DNA from: Gossypium raimondii | Lineage: Eukaryota; Streptophyta; Magnoliopsida; Malvales; Malvaceae | Assembly (NCBI RefSeq): GCF_025698545.1 | Contig: NC_068575.1 | Coordinates: 56,925,980 to 56,989,979, forward strand | DNA length: 64,000 nucleotides | Direction of reading: 5' to 3' | Part shown: positions 24,831-38,340 of the stretch, one piece after another | How positions within the stretch are numbered: the first letter of the stretch is position 1 | How the letters are laid out: the number at the start of each line of letters is the position of its first letter | Translations under genes and position numbers: made by a program | The notes under the pieces: generated by a model | The model's database searches: none | Told to the model about the DNA's origin: nothing | What the model saw: the letters and a program-made list of their open reading frames with translations, nothing else

Positions 24831-27800
24831 TCTAGCCAAAAAAGCAAATGTTATCTAATGTGGACACCAAATTTAAAATACGTAATAATTTTTATATAAA
24901 ATTCAAAAACTTGAAAATTTGAAGGGGTACATCCCTGATTGCAGTGCGCCAGCCGGGGATATCTCAATTCTCATGCCATGTTTTAGAGGTTGCATAAAAG
25001 AATGCAGAGAGGTGGTTAATTGGTCTTAATTCTCCTTTGGTTTACTGGGGTTTAATCCCTTTGCGAGAGGTTTTAGAGGAATCCTGCCTTGGAAAGTTGA
25101 ACCAAACCCGGTTAATTTTTGGAGAGATGTAGCTCAATGAGTTAGTGCAAGTAGAAATATTATCCAAAGATTTTTGGCAAAGAGACTTAAGAGAGGAAGA
25201 AGCACGAAATTTGTAGACAGACTCAAATCATCCACCAGTTGTCCAATGGACGCAGCTAAATTAATCAAGCGGCTATGTCTATGACTTGACGTGTATATTG
25301 GTTCATTGGCGTTGAAGTACCATTGCAAGCTTTAATTGTTTGCTATCTGTAGGCAGCATGCAATAATGCCCTGAAAAACATAGGATTCGTTACGTTTTTT
25401 CTTTCTTTGCTTTCTGCAAAAGAAAAAAAAGAAGGGCTAACCTGTCGTCAGGTCTTTGCTTGCAGCCAGTGGAGATATACAGCTTTTCTTTTCCTTTTGT
25501 TTTTTTTTTAAATAATAATAATAATAATGGTTTGTTTGTTTCTTTTCAATTTGGATGCAAGGGAAACATAGGTCTCTGTCTTTTCAGTTCATGCACATGC
25601 TCTCTCTCTCGCATCTCTCTCAAAGGTTAAAAATACCAACAAAGACTAGGGAGTATCAGTTTTGTTTCTTAAGGATGCTCTTTCTTTGAAAAAGAAAAAA
25701 AAAAGAAAGCTATAATTTTTGCATTTATTTTATCAATTCCTCAACTTATACAAAGAAGATTGTAGTTTTGGAAAGAAGCTACAAATGCGAGGACTTGGAT
25801 ACTAAATTGATCGTATGTGAGTTCATATGATACAAGTTTCTCAAATTTATCTTTTGCTTGTGAATGCCCTGACGAGTAAAAACTACTGCATGTGTGGGTA
25901 CTTGGCAGTTCCATAAATTTTGCCACTTCAAAAAAAATAGGAGTTCACATTTGAATTTATGGAGTAATATGAATCTTCAAAATACGGATATATAATGTAA
26001 AGATTTGGTGGTGGGGCTAACTTTTGGGCAAAATATCATACATGAGCATATTATATATTATTGCTAACACCAAGATTTGAAACCAAAGACCCAAATATTA
26101 TATTAATGAAGAAAAATGGTTAAACATGATAGGAATGGGTTGATTGAGAATGCATGTGAGTTTCCATTATGGAGTCCAAACAATCCTCGTGCTTGTCAGC
26201 ATTTTAATCCTTAAATATATATATGACAGATTAAGGTTCTGTCTCATTTCAGTAAAGGGGGCACTAGTTCAAAAGTAATCAAGATTATACATCTCGTGAT
26301 TTTAGGGATAAATAATAATAAATCAAATCGATTGGATTCGCTTTGCCTTTTTCTTCCCCTTTATAGTTCGTAATGAGACGACCTTAATCGTATAATTACA
26401 ATTGATCATTAATGTCTTCATGGAATTGGAGGTGGTCTGATTTCGGAGGTCGTGACATCAAACTTGATCCAACTTCATCGCCCCACATAAAACATATGTC
26501 GTTTAGCTAATGCACTGCAGTGTGATGTTTCAATGCAGAAAATATGTTGGAAAACTGGAGAGGTTTAAAACAAACAACACAAGGATCCTGTATAAATAAT
26601 TATGTTTCTTGAATGTTTTCAAGTTTATTTTTCAATAAAATAAATTTAATAATTTGTGTATTCATGTTATAATCATATTTAAAATATTATATATATATAT
26701 TTACATGTTTATTAAAAGAAAATATTACCTTCTTTAAAACAACCAATTCTATATTTTACTTTCTTAAAAATAACCATATATATTATTTAAAGTTTTGTTT
26801 TCACCAAAAAAATTTACCCTAGGTGTGTAATATCTTATTAATCTCGGTGTTACTAGTAGACTCAACATCAACTCAATCAAACTTTTTTAATAATATTTTT
26901 ATCTTTACAATTTTTTATATAGAATTATTTAAGACACAAAGATTTATTCATAAATATTATATAAATCTTTTATAAATATATTTTGATATAGAATTATTTA
27001 TTTCTTTCGCCCAACATAATATAATCTAATATGAAATAATACATTCAGCTTAGTGTCACATTATATGTATTAAAAATATGGATGGCCAAGAAAACAACAA
27101 CAGCAGTCATACTTATAACCAACAAGTTTTTGATGAAAGACATTAAAAAAGAAGAAGAAAAGATTAACCATGCCATATTGCTTGCAGAATAAAGCAGTCT
27201 CTTAGTGTTAACCTTAAAGATCTAAGAGAGAAGAAAATTTTTTCTTTGCTCGTACAAGGTATCTGTCGTACTGTTACTAAAGAAGTAGGTTTACAGTTGA
27301 TAAAGTCATGATCCAACATGGTGTCAAATTATAAATTGCTCTCCTAACCCATTTTAATTAACTGTTTTTGCTTTTATCTTTGTAATTTAGTTCTTTAGCA
27401 ATAAGATTGACCTTAGACTGACAATTACTTTTGTCTTAATTGTTTATATATACTATATATCTTCAACCTATGTTAGTTATGGTCCCATGCATCTCCCTTA
27501 TAGGCAATGTGTAATAAAAATAGTAGCACCTACTTTTATATTAAACGTGCTTTGCATGTAAATAACATAACATGTGAATACCATTCATTGAAGTTACTAA
27601 AATTAATTCCCAAAACCATAAAGTTCAACAAAAGCATGTAAAAGTTACTAAAATTATAGCCAAATATGATTAGCTTCTTATTATTGTATTTTCCTTCACT
27701 TCATGCAATGAAAGTGTATAGGAGTATAATTGTGATTTTAGTTCCTTTGAGTTTTATATTCTCTTCGTATACATGACTTCGGATTACCACTTACCACATT

Positions 27801-28447
27801 TTGTCTGGTGGGCAACGTTGGGTGTAACTTATATGATGAGAAATACATATAATGTCTGAGATAATGAGGGTGACGTCATTTGTCACTAACAAATAGTGGT
27901 TTTTAACCAATTTATAATTAATGCCCTAGGCTTGCCTTTGGGCATTGGGAAATAACTTTAGTTAGATAATGCTGTCACCTTGTCTGGGTTCTCCTACATG
28001 TACGTCCACACATCTTGGGAATCTCCATTGCTTTCCTTCTGCCAAATGATGCCACCCAAAAGAAAAGGGTTTATTGTTGGGCAAAAGCACGACTATCCAC
28101 TCCCTCCATCGCCCTTCATTCCTTTTTAATCACTGTGTTCTCTCCAAATCATTCACGCTATGATGGGTTTGGTTTTGGGGGTCTTTTCCAACTATAGACT
28201 GGCGTATGGGAAGGGTTAACTTACTTTTAGAGTCTAAAAGACGCATTAATTGAGGTTACTAGATTTAAAGTTAATATTAGCACTGAATTTCATGACAATA
28301 ATTTCTCATTTTGCACAAATGTACAAAGATAAAAGTTGGCAGAGAATTACAGTCACAAATTAAAGAAGAACTCGCCATTTATTAACTGTTTATAAATATA
28401 TATCGTCTGTGCTTATAGTTACAGTAGAGATTTAACCTTTTTATCTC
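24831..28447. other. Intergenic, AT-rich; nothing recognised
   Basis: No coding or RNA feature could be supported. Small simple repeats are present (AAT units near 25510, CT-rich near 25600, TA near 26690). The final part, 28448-28695, is the expected 3' UTR of the ERF gene. Confidence 0.5.
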
Positions 28448-28695
28448 TCATATCAACTGTAGAAAACCTGTTACGATATTGTTGCTACTTCCTTTTTTTC
28501 TTTTTCTTTTTTTCTGAACCAAAATAGAAAAGAAACTAAATTCACGATCGAAAAGCGAGTTTTTTTTTCTTGACTGGTTTCCTTCTGCAAAGGGAATGCA
28601 GTGGATTATTATGTAAACAGACGAAGAATTTTGGAAGCTATTGACCATAAAAAAAAAATCGATATATATTATCATGAAATATGTTGTTTGATTTT

Positions 28696-29433
28696 CTAGT
28701 AGTAGTCCCAGGAGAACGGCTCCTCAATCCGGAACCCAGCATCGACTGCACATATTTGCCATGTTGAAGAGTAAGACCCAAATCCGTCGCTTCGATCCGT
28801 GACATCGATCATGAGATCAGGCAGATCGAACAAGGTATCATCGTCATCGATGGAGGGTGAACTTGAAGCTTGCGATAAATTTGAGGGAGGAACTTCATCT
28901 TCTTTGCTAGCTTCAGCTTCAGCTTCGATGTTGCACCGCCTTGTGTCGAGAAATGTAGAGGCGGCCGCTAGGGAAGCGGCTGCTTGGACGTCCTTGGGGG
29001 AGGTACTGGCAGGGCGGGGAAGTAGTTTAGCGAGTTGAGGGAAATTAAGGTAAGCGGAGCGGCCTTTGATGGCGAGGGCAGCTACATCATGGGCTCGAGC
29101 AGCCATTTCAGCTGTGTGGTATGTTCCAAGCCATATTCTTGATTTCTTCCTTGGTTCTCGGATTTCAGACACCCATTTGCCCCAACTTCTCATGCGTACT
29201 CCACGGTATGTCGGATGCTTCTTGCCTTCACCAATATCACTACTCCTTTGCCTTTTCTTCTTCTCATTATCACTATTTTTGGAACAACTTCTCTCGTTTT
29301 GATGATCAGAATCCGAAAACGAGTATATCATGGAGGAAGGAGAAGCAGTGGCGGTGGTGGAAGTAACAGAAGAAGAGCTAATTAGCATGTTATGATGAGC
29401 ATCATTCTCAATATTGGTATGATCTCTTTCCAT
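28696..29433 (-). CDS. AP2/ERF transcription factor, DREB subfamily (TINY/ERF034-like, 245 aa)
   Basis: This is a single uninterrupted reading frame, normal for the family. The AP2 domain spans about residues 76-131 ([19 protein letters not shown]... to YLNF). Val88 and Glu93 stand at the two positions (V14, E19) that mark DREB rather than ERF DNA recognition, so DRE/CRT-type GCCGAC sites are the expected target. A basic cluster KKKRQR (58-63) before the domain is a probable nuclear localisation signal. The N-terminus is Ser/Thr-rich. The C-terminus is acidic ([16 protein letters not shown]) and ends FSWDYY, resembling the activation tails of DREB group A-4 (TINY-type) members. The subgroup is inferred from domain wording and tail, not from a tree. 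A TATA-like motif lies about 80 bases upstream. It has no functional link to its neighbours. Confidence 0.93.
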   Translation of the reverse strand: MERDHTNIENDAHHNMLISSSSVTSTTATASPSSMIYSFSDSDHQNERSCSKNSDNEKKKRQRSSDIGEGKKHPTYRGVRMRSWGKWVSEIREPRKKSRIWLGTYHTAEMAARAHDVAALAIKGRSAYLNFPQLAKLLPRPASTSPKDVQAAASLAAASTFLDTRRCNIEAEAEASKEDEVPPSNLSQASSSPSIDDDDTLFDLPDLMIDVTDRSDGFGSYSSTWQICAVDAGFRIEEPFSWDYY

Positions 29434-29512
29434 GACAGATAGAGGACGTAGTTGTTAGTAAAGCAAGAATTTTGAGTGATTGACATATAACATGGTGGTA
29501 TAGGACTAGGAG

Positions 29513-29518
29513 CTTATA
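29513..29518 (-). promoter_or_regulatory. Possible TATA box of the ERF gene
   Basis: Read on the minus strand the sequence is TCATATAAGC, about 80 bases before the ATG at 29433. Spacing is reasonable for a short leader. A second candidate (GTTATATGTC, near 29485) cannot be excluded. Confidence 0.3.
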
Positions 29519-31825
29519 TGATTCTTTATGAATTCAGATTTCCTTTTTTCTTTCTTTTTCTTTTTCTTTTTAATAATAAAAATAATAATAATATAAAGAA
29601 AAAGAATGTTTTTTTACCCTCCAATTTTATAAGAAAAATCATTTTAGCCATCCTAAAATAAAAATGTATGTTAACTTTACTATCATGACATAACATGTCA
29701 GCACTTAATTTTTTTAAATTTAATAAATTTAATAAATTTAATAACTTTTATTTTAAAAATAGATTTTATAATATTTTTAAAATTTTAAAATTTTAAAAAT
29801 TAATTAAATGTTGACAGTATCTTTCACATAATAATTCATGTGTATGTTACATCAATAAAATTAATTTTTCATATTTTGGAGTGATTTAACAAAAGAAATA
29901 CAGATTTGATGATTAAAAACTAAAAATAAATGAAAGATTAAAATGAGAATTAAAGAATCCTGAGTCCATAGCATAAAGCGATTACAGTTCATCTATTTTC
30001 TTACCCCATGTGGCAAATTGAATAAATGCATGCCTAGACCTATTAGAGATCATGTTTGGCTTTGGGCTGTTGTTATTTCTTATATTAATACGATTTATAT
30101 TTAAACAATGATGCAATATTAATGAATGGTATAATTTCAAGTGAAAGTGAATTTATTTAGTTTTTTTTATATAAAAATATTTTTTTTAAGAAAATAACGC
30201 AATTCAAATGCATATGAATCCTCTCCATATGCTATCCTATGCTTTAAATATCAACTCTTTTTCACATGCAAGTCTTTAGTGATGAGGAAATGGTAGGCCA
30301 GATCCTGCAATCAATGAAACCATGTACAGTGTACATATGAACGTTATCTGAGCTGAGGGCCCTCCAAAGACTCTCCTTTGATTTTTCACATTTATGCTTT
30401 TCTTTTTCTTTTTCTTTTTCTTTTTTACTTTTCATTTCTCGCTCTGATTGAAGTGGCTTTAGAAAATTAACACCCACAAGGAGCTAAGTTAAAGTACGTG
30501 AGCCTTAGGTTAACTGGTTGCTATGTCGCCTTCAACTTGGCCCAACTATGTCTGATACCTGACCTGCTTGCCTCTCTCCCATAGCTTTCTCAGTTCTCAC
30601 TATTATTTAATTTGTCTATTTTGTAGAGGGTCAGAGTTCTGCTCTGTTTTTGTTCATTCAACACCACGCATCAAACTCTGATGTACTATAAATGGCTTAA
30701 TTAAATAAATTAGGAAATGGAAATCTCATGATTGTGATAGGATCTGCACAAAGATACATTAAAAAAACCAAGCATAAACAGATTGTCAAACTGGTTCCAA
30801 AGCAGTCGTGTAAAATGAACATGTGGGTTCTGTTATAAGGGAAAGACCAAATCTGATGCCACCCATGCATTCGTTTATAAATTGTTTCTTAACCTATAAT
30901 ATAAATCAACAGTTAATTAAACACATATTGATTTTGATAATTAAACACTAATAAAATCTACTAATCATCATCTGAAGAATGTATTAAGGGAGGATATATA
31001 TATATATACACACACACACAACACTCGTTTGGGAGAACAATTCATCAACATGAGAGCACATGCGAGTGGGTCATACAGGCAAGATGCTGAGGCTCTGATT
31101 TCAGATTTCGTATTATTAGTAGTCAAGTAGCTAGGCAGTAAATTAACCTTCCTTCGACTTACGTACAACCTGTTAATTTTTAATTAATCAATTAATTATG
31201 TATGTAAAAACGTTAAAAACACCCATTTTTACTTAATGAAGTGATTTAACAGGTATTGTCTTGTTTTAATGGAGCACTTTCTCGCCACCTTATCATTTTT
31301 CAAGAGAACATTCTGATATATGGATAGCCCTAATGAAGGGCACATGGACCACCTATAAAAAGAAAAAACATTGCAGAACTTTTGAGGTCATTCTATAATT
31401 GTTTTGTTAAGAGGGCTTAGCCCCATCAAGCTAACTTCTTCTGTCACTCACTCGTGCAATACTGCGTGTTTCATGTTTTCTTTCCCAAGTTTGTAATGTA
31501 AGTTTATTTACTTGTCTGCTTCCACCATAAGAACTTAATAATACAAGATCTCAGAGCCTCTTGGAACTTCCACGCCTTCAGTACAGACAATTATGCCATC
31601 TCTTTAAAAAGTTCATATTTTTCTATTACCACTTTCAATTATCAAACACCTAACAATTGGGCCATACCGTATCTCAACATTCACACAATTTTCACCTCTC
31701 AACTTGCCTTTATTTACACTTCGTCCCTGCCATATTGCATGTTTTCTTTACCTATCACTACTTCCACAACTAGATTTTTTTTTTACTTACTAGAAGGTTA
31801 ATAAATAAATTCACTGAGTTATCAC

Positions 31826-32103
31826 CAGCGACAGAGCTAGAATTTTTCTCTTAAGATTCTAAATTTTGAGAGGGATCAAAATATAATTTCACCACTATGT
31901 TAACTTACAACTTTGTAATTTTTGGAGGGACTAAATTAATACTTCATCAATTCTGGAGGGATAAAATATAAAAAAAAAATTTAAGGTTAAAATGCAATTT
32001 TACCTATATACTAACTTAAAAATTTATAATTTTTGGAGGGGATAAGCTAATATTTCATCATTTTGGGAGTTCAAGCCTCTGCTTACTACTTGGCGTCGCC
32101 TCT
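31826..32103. repeat. TE relic with internally repeated units
   Basis: Blocks around TTTTTGGAGGGACTAAATTA, CTGGAGGGATAAAATAT and TTTTTGGAGGGGATAAGCTA recur at roughly 50-110-base spacing, between GCGACAGAGCTAGAA at the left and GGCGTCGCCTCTG at the right. The texture resembles a dispersed non-coding repeat. The family is not identified. Confidence 0.35.
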
Positions 32104-33582
32104 GATTATCAACACACCGAAACATCTTGAATGAAATTCAGAACTTCCTTATGAATATGATTAATACTGCAATTGGATCTTATCAAATCTTTGCAAAGCT
32201 ACAGAGGTAGAACTATTCTTAGATTCAGGGTACTCCCCCAAGTCTAAAAGCTTATTTGAAATATTGAAAAGTTTGGATAAAAGTATATGAGGCCGAAATA
32301 AATTAAAATTACTTAAAATATGAGAAAGACTCGATCTTCAGCATTCAAGGTCTCAACTCGACTTAATCCAACCCTTTTTTGTAATATATTGTACTTTTCT
32401 TAACTTTATATCTTATATAATTTATGTCACATAAAATTAAAAATATAATTAATATAAATATTAAAACATGTTAAGTTGTTTATATTTAAAATTTTAATAA
32501 AAAACATATAAAATTATTAAATATTAAATTAAAGAATATATGTTTTTCAAAAAATAATATAGGCTTACTTAAAATAAGCTTGGGTTGTTTGTTTACAAAT
32601 ATGGATAAGTTTGGAAAAATTTTAAGGTCAATATTTCAAATAACTCGAGTTTGGACAAACATAAAATGTATTAATATCATATATAAGCTTAACCTAAAAT
32701 CAATCTGACTCGGCCAATAACAATTTTAAATTATTTTTTTCGATTTAACACTTTTAATGGATGGATAAGTAGATAAATATTTTAAATTACAAAAAGGGTT
32801 AGTAAATTGAGTGAGTTATGTAGGTGGGATATTGATGGTGGGGGACTCCATGAAATTTAGTTGAGGTGAGCCACAAAATGGTTGGGGGATTGAAGTTAAT
32901 TGGTTAATTTTAATACAACCATATAAGATTGGCTTAAAACTAATCATATTCCCATAAATATATAAAGGAGAAATTATGGCACAATAATTGTGAGAGATAA
33001 GCTGTTGCCCTACATAATCTAATCCAAACCACCTCCACAAGCAAATTAAGTAAAGTCTAATCAAGTTAAGGGACAAACGGCAAGCATGGCACTTCTGAGC
33101 TCTAATGGGGAATATTTTCATTACAAGTTTCTCTTCTTTGTTACCATTGGTAGGTATGCTTCATTCATCAACCCTTAATCATAGATTTTACTCCCAATTA
33201 TTTAAATTAAACTATTAAAATTTATCCTTTTTAGTGGATGAGAGATTGGATGATAGGCATAGGCATAGCAGCTAATTGCCCCTCAATGGGTTATTATTAT
33301 TATCATTTGTATTTGGTTGAAAAGACAAGCACATGTTGTTGCAATTGGTTCATAAATTATTTGATGTAACTTGTTTGTCATTTGGAAATGATAATCTAAC
33401 TTCTTTTCCACTAAAACTAACTATCAAATTATTATATAAAAAATGAGAAAAGTTTAGTGTCAAATTAATAACCGATATATCAGTGTCTTAATGGATGCAT
33501 ATAGATCAGTAATTGTTTAATGTAATTTGAGTATTTATTCAATGCAATCATGTTTATTTTGTTTTATTTTTTATATAAGTAT

Positions 33583-33780
33583 TAGTTTAATTTGTATTGG
33601 TATTGTTGTCAGTGTAAAAGGACGTGGGTTCAAGTGCGATCAAATGCATTATGCTCCTATTTAAGGGTTAGGGATGGGTTACGGATAGTTCTAGGTATTG
33701 TCTCAAAAAATATATTAGAGAGTTATCCTCTTATTTAAGAGTGAGGAAGAATTATGAATAGTTCTAAGTATTGTATCAAA
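33583..33780 (+). mobile_element. SINE-like, tRNA-derived element
   Basis: An A-box-like TAGTTTAATTTGTATTGG is followed about 40 bases later by a B-box-like GGTTCAAGTGC, the internal promoter arrangement of tRNA-derived SINEs. Downstream, two similar units follow in tandem (CTCCTATTTAAGGGTTAGGG and CTCTTATTTAAGAGTGAGGA, each leading to ATAGTTCTA and ATTGT.TCAAA). The head is too diverged for a working tRNA. Target duplications were not resolved. Confidence 0.5.
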
Positions 33781-35449
33781 TACGTGCTTTTCTACGTGAT
33801 ACATGTTTTTAATAAGTTATGAATATAAATATTAAAATTTGAATGAAATTGAATAACATAACAATAATACTGATGTAAAGAGAGAGAGAGAGGAGAGCAT
33901 AATTTTATACATATTTTACTTTATATTGTCTTTAATAAGAATATCGTAAGTTAAATTGTGGACTTTTTTAACAGACATATTATAAAAATAAAATATGTGC
34001 CTCTTAATTCAAATTGAGTTTCTTTTCTTTTCTTTTGCAATAATTCATTTCTAATCATGAAGATTTTGATGTTAAGAAGTGCAAAGAGGAGATGATTATA
34101 TAAAACAGTGACACCACGTCATCTGTATCTATTTTTCAATAGTTTAATGTTACATAAGTGTTTTTATCTTGAATTTCAGCATTTTATCCTGAAATTTAGG
34201 ATGAAATTGCTAACGAAAATGGATAATCTCTATTTCATACAATCATTTCTCGAACTGAAAATATTTTTAAATTATTTTAAAATTTTAGTTATTTAGAAAT
34301 ATTCCTAATTTAGTGGTTTGTAATTTGTTTTTGTTTTTGTAAGAATAAAACAAGATTTATTGGTGATTGTATTGAATCCTAAAATGGTAGATAAAAAATG
34401 ATGTGAAGAAGAGTCCAAGATGTGTTGGGCTCCAAAGAGATAAGAACGTAGCCAACTAACTAAGCTCTAGAGTTTATTGTTACTTTGACGGGGGTGGGTT
34501 CAAATATGAGTTTTGCCTTTATCTCAACTATTTTAATTATTTCCATGTAAATGCCACACACTTTTTCCGTCCACTCTGTTTTATTTTTGTTAAGTTGATT
34601 TTAGCATGTTCGATAAATAAAGTGAAAAAAAGAAGTAGATGCTAAATAGGTATTTTGTGTATAATAAATATTAGTTTCAAAATGAGAATGAGGTTTAAAT
34701 TTTGGAATCGCCATTAAAAATATTTCTTCACATAAAATAATAAACAACACTTAACTATTGTAGTTAAAATGTGATAAAAAGTGTTTTTCCATCCGAAATA
34801 TAAAAGCTGGAATTTGTGGACTTTTAACTTTTACGTTTTGGAGTAAAAATTATTAAAATGTCTTTATTTATATTAATTATTTAAAATGTATATGAAAATT
34901 AGATTAATTTATATTTTATATATTAATATATTAAATTATTTAAATCACATTTAGTATTATATTTAATTTTTGGGTAAAATACACCAACAATCACTCAACT
35001 TTGATCTTAGTGACAAAACAAGCACTAAACTTTCCAAAAATAACAAATTAGTCGCTACTAACCATTTTTTGTTACAAATGTAACAAATTTATCATTTTCC
35101 GTTACAGACATAGCTGAGTTACCATTTTTCATCATTCTCTCCCCCTCCCTCCCATCACCCTACCTCTTCCCTTACACAAAAATGATTAATGGTGACTGAT
35201 ATGTTATTTTTTAAAAATTAAATGTCTGAATTTTATAAATCATTAATTTTATAAATAATTTAAATAAATTACTTAAAAATATTTAAAGTTTATATTTCAT
35301 ATATCATTCCAGAAGTGGACCGCCAAGTTTAAACCAGCCTCGCCTAGGCATGTTAAAAGCGTAATTAGCATTTTCCGCCTGCGCCTCAGTCCATAAATTC
35401 GAAACAACATGCAGCAGAGGTTGAAAAATCCTGTTTTGGACGGTAAGGT

Positions 35450-35722
35450 TCAACAATTTGAAGTAGGCATTCCAAGAAACTTATATATAATAATCAAATA
35501 TAGCATCTGAACATAGTAGATAGATCCTTGAAATGTCGAGGAAAACTGTGATAAAATAACACAACATGCTGAGATGAACGCAAAAATAAAAAATAAAGAG
35601 ACAAAACACCAATTTAATGTGCTGGTTGCAGACAAAACCGCATACAAGTTCCGGATATGTAGTGATCTAAGCTGGCTGCTGCTATAAAATAAGAGGGGAA
35701 AAACATTGAACGCAAACATTTC
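35450..35722 (-). other. 3' UTR of the DnaJ gene (inferred)
   Basis: About 270 bases follow the DnaJ stop codon without protein-like reading frames; a plant 3' UTR of this length is expected. The polyadenylation site was not determined. Confidence 0.4.
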
Positions 35723-38134
35723 TTACTGCTGGGCACATTGCACTCTTGGTGCTGACTCATCGTCATCATCATCTTCATCATAAGCTTCACGGTGCCTGTG
35801 CTGTCGTTGTTCTTTCCGCCTCTTTACCTCCTCAGCACTGACATCATGCAAAGTAGTCTCCTCACAGTCATCAAGCTCCATGTCTGTCAAATGCTTACTA
35901 GGCCTCATGGGCAATACACTCTCGATCTTCCGGCATTGCTCAGGTGAAAATACCCCAGATTCTGGGAAAATAACATGGAACTGGATGACTAGCTTGCCCT
36001 TCATGAAAAGTCTCTGATGGTGGGGCATACCCTCATCATTGATAGCCCTGTATTGACCTAAATTTTCAAGCAAGGGGAGAGAAAGTGGAGTGAATATGAT
36101 GTCAACTTGAAAGGTGGTTCTGAAATATAACTAAATATGCACAGGGATTTTACCAGGCTTAACGACCTCGCCAGGGTTTGATTTAATTAAGAGCTGCCTG
36201 CCATCAAGGTGAGTTAGGGCAAACTGAAACCCACATAGAGCCTCTGTCAAACTGAGATTGTGGTCAACATAAAGGTCGTCCCCAAATCTCCTATCAAATT
36301 TGGGGTGTTTCTTTTGTTCCAATACAAAAACAATGTCTCCAGTTATTGTATCTGGCTGCAAATGATGCCAAAGAAAACGGTCAAGCTCAAAATACTAGAA
36401 AATTGTTACTTAAAAGACAAAAGTACTTCACTTACAGCCTCATCAGCTTGTCCCTCAAATGTAATTTTCTGACCATCTCTCATTCCTTTCTCAATATGTA
36501 CTTCCAACACCTTCTTTTCCTGAGTAACCTTGTTCCCTTTGCACTGTGGGCATCTATCCCGATCACTGATCATCTCACCTGCAAGGAAGGGAATGAATCT
36601 GAGTTCATAAATCCTACATAAAATGAGAACCAAGCCGAAGAAAAAGAAGATCCAAATTTAAATACCTGAGCCTCTGCATTCAGGACAAACATGCTGCATC
36701 TGTTGGATCATGCCCAGTCCAATCTGCCGTGTTGTAATTTTCATTCCTGTGCCCTGGCAACCATAACATCTAGAGGAGGCTCCACTCTTTGAACCTTTCC
36801 TGTAAATTTTCAGAATGCAAGTGAATAAATGTAATAAACCAGTCATATAGGTTCTCTGCATACGAGGATATAGGTCATAAAGCAGAGAGGGAAAACAAAA
36901 AAAACTTCAGTGAAAGACTCATAACAAGTTACTGCACAGGAGTAAAGGTACCAAAGAGCATCAACACCAAAACTTGTAGAAGACCACAATGAAAAGTAAA
37001 CAAGTACAGGTTTTAGTAAGAACTAAACAGACAACATCAATCAATATAATTTCCCGGGCTCCATGAAATCTTTCCAAGCACAAAAATAGAAGAACATTAT
37101 ACACAACAAAGAGAACTTAGGGGTAATTACAAGAAGATATCAGATGTGAATAATTTCTTCAGAGACATATGAGACCTTTTCAAGCAGGTAAATAGAACAT
37201 TATAAACAAAAAAGAGAAATGATGGGTAATTACAAGAAGATATCAGCGGTTAACATTTTCTACAAAGAAAATCCAGTTAACCGTAAAAGTAGCTGTGATG
37301 GTAGACATACCCTTTACATTTACTGCATATTGCGTTCCTGGAAAGAGAGAGCTTTTTTGTCGTCCCATTGTACAATTCTTCCAGAGAAACTTTAAGAGCA
37401 TGCACTACATCTTCACCTCGCTTCTGCCTTCTTCCTCTCGAGCTACCACCGCCTATATATTAAAAAGCTTGTGATTGAAATTTGAAATGGAACTACCTTT
37501 ACCATAAAGTTCAATCAAAAGAGAAAAATACAAAAAGGAAAACAAAACCATTTCTTACCTCCGAAGGCTCCCCCACCGAAAAATGACTCAAATATGTCAA
37601 ATGGGTTGTGAGAAGAACCGCCTCCTCCCATTCCCTCTTTAAGAGCATCTTCACCATATTGATCATATATTTCTCTCTTCTCTGGGTCACTAAGTACTTC
37701 ATAAGCATGAGCCAGTTCCTTAAACTGGGAAGAAGTATCAGAAAATAGTGTCACCGGGAGAAAAGTCAAACCCAAACCCAATTCCTTATAATTTTACTTG
37801 CATACATATATCTTTGGAAATTATGTACATAAACCAAAAGCTGTAAGTTTTATTCTCTCATGCTTTTAAAAGGAAAACCAAAAGCACATCCAAGAATCTG
37901 CCAAATATATTTCATGATCAAATATACTCAAGCTTAAAAGAATAGTATAGATGTAACCTTAGATGAAAGATTGTTTTTCCTTACCTTCTCGGGGTCTCCA
38001 CCTTTATCCGGATGATTCTTAATTGCAGCTTTCTTATAAGCCTTCTTTAATTCATCCTGACTTGCACTTTTGGGAACCCCAAGTACTTCATAAAACTTGG
38101 TGTTATCAGATTTTTTTGGAACACGCCCAAACAT
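35723..38134 (-). CDS. Type-I DnaJ (Hsp40) co-chaperone, J2/J3 (ANJ1) group, 423 aa
   Basis: It stimulates Hsp70 ATPase and delivers clients; plant J2/J3 proteins are cytosolic, nuclear and membrane-associated. Coding exons in transcript order: 38134-37985, 37724-37559, 37452-37311, 36799-36666, 36578-36436, 36355-36154, 36057-35723. Phase holds at every joint (1272 nt). The J domain (residues about 12-75) has the HPD triad at 41-43. A Gly/Phe-rich linker (about 85-110) follows. The zinc-finger region has four CxxC repeats starting at Cys148 and Cys164 and later at CPECRGSG and CPQCKGNK. Substrate-binding folds come next. The C-terminus CAQQ is a farnesylation box, which in Arabidopsis J3 attaches the protein to membranes. 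The length is close to the roughly 420 aa of the family. An intron in the leader is likely. J2 and J3 cannot be separated without a tree. Confidence 0.94.
37066..37247. repeat. Direct duplication of about 80 bases in a DnaJ intron
   Basis: Segments 37066-37144 and 37169-37247 share the order TTTCCAAGCA / TTTTCAAGCA, GAACATTATA, and an exact GGGTAATTACAAGAAGATAT. They lie in the intron between coding exons 3 and 4 in transcript order. Confidence 0.65.
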
Positions 38135-38340
38135 GATTAAATGGCTTCAGTTATCTGCGTCGAATAATATAAAGATCAATCTACTACAAACTAGTCCAAA
38201 TTCTAAATTAACAGTTACATATGATGTAATACAAATTCCAATTAAGAAATAAAAACACAAGTCTGATTCAAAGCCACTAAATTTATTCAAAAGTTTAAAT
38301 TTCCAAACAAATAAAGACTCGTGAGGCATGACGAAGAAAA

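Larger units (their letters stand above)
29521..35449. other. Long intergenic region, AT-rich with repeat relics
   Basis: No gene is supported in this 5.9 kb. Visible contents are a TTTTC repeat (30397-30427), TA/CA dinucleotides (30993-31021), a repeated TE relic (31826-32103), a SINE-like segment (33583-33780), a GA run near 33883 and a further decayed repeat near 34970-35130. The small open frames here lack protein-like composition. Confidence 0.55.

Noticed and set aside
28799..29366. Three plus-strand frames of 78-81 aa
   Set aside because: They are antisense shadows of the ERF gene.
34440..34520. Second SINE or tRNA-like head (GGGTTCAAATATGAG)
   Set aside because: A B-box-like motif is present but no convincing A box or repeated tail.
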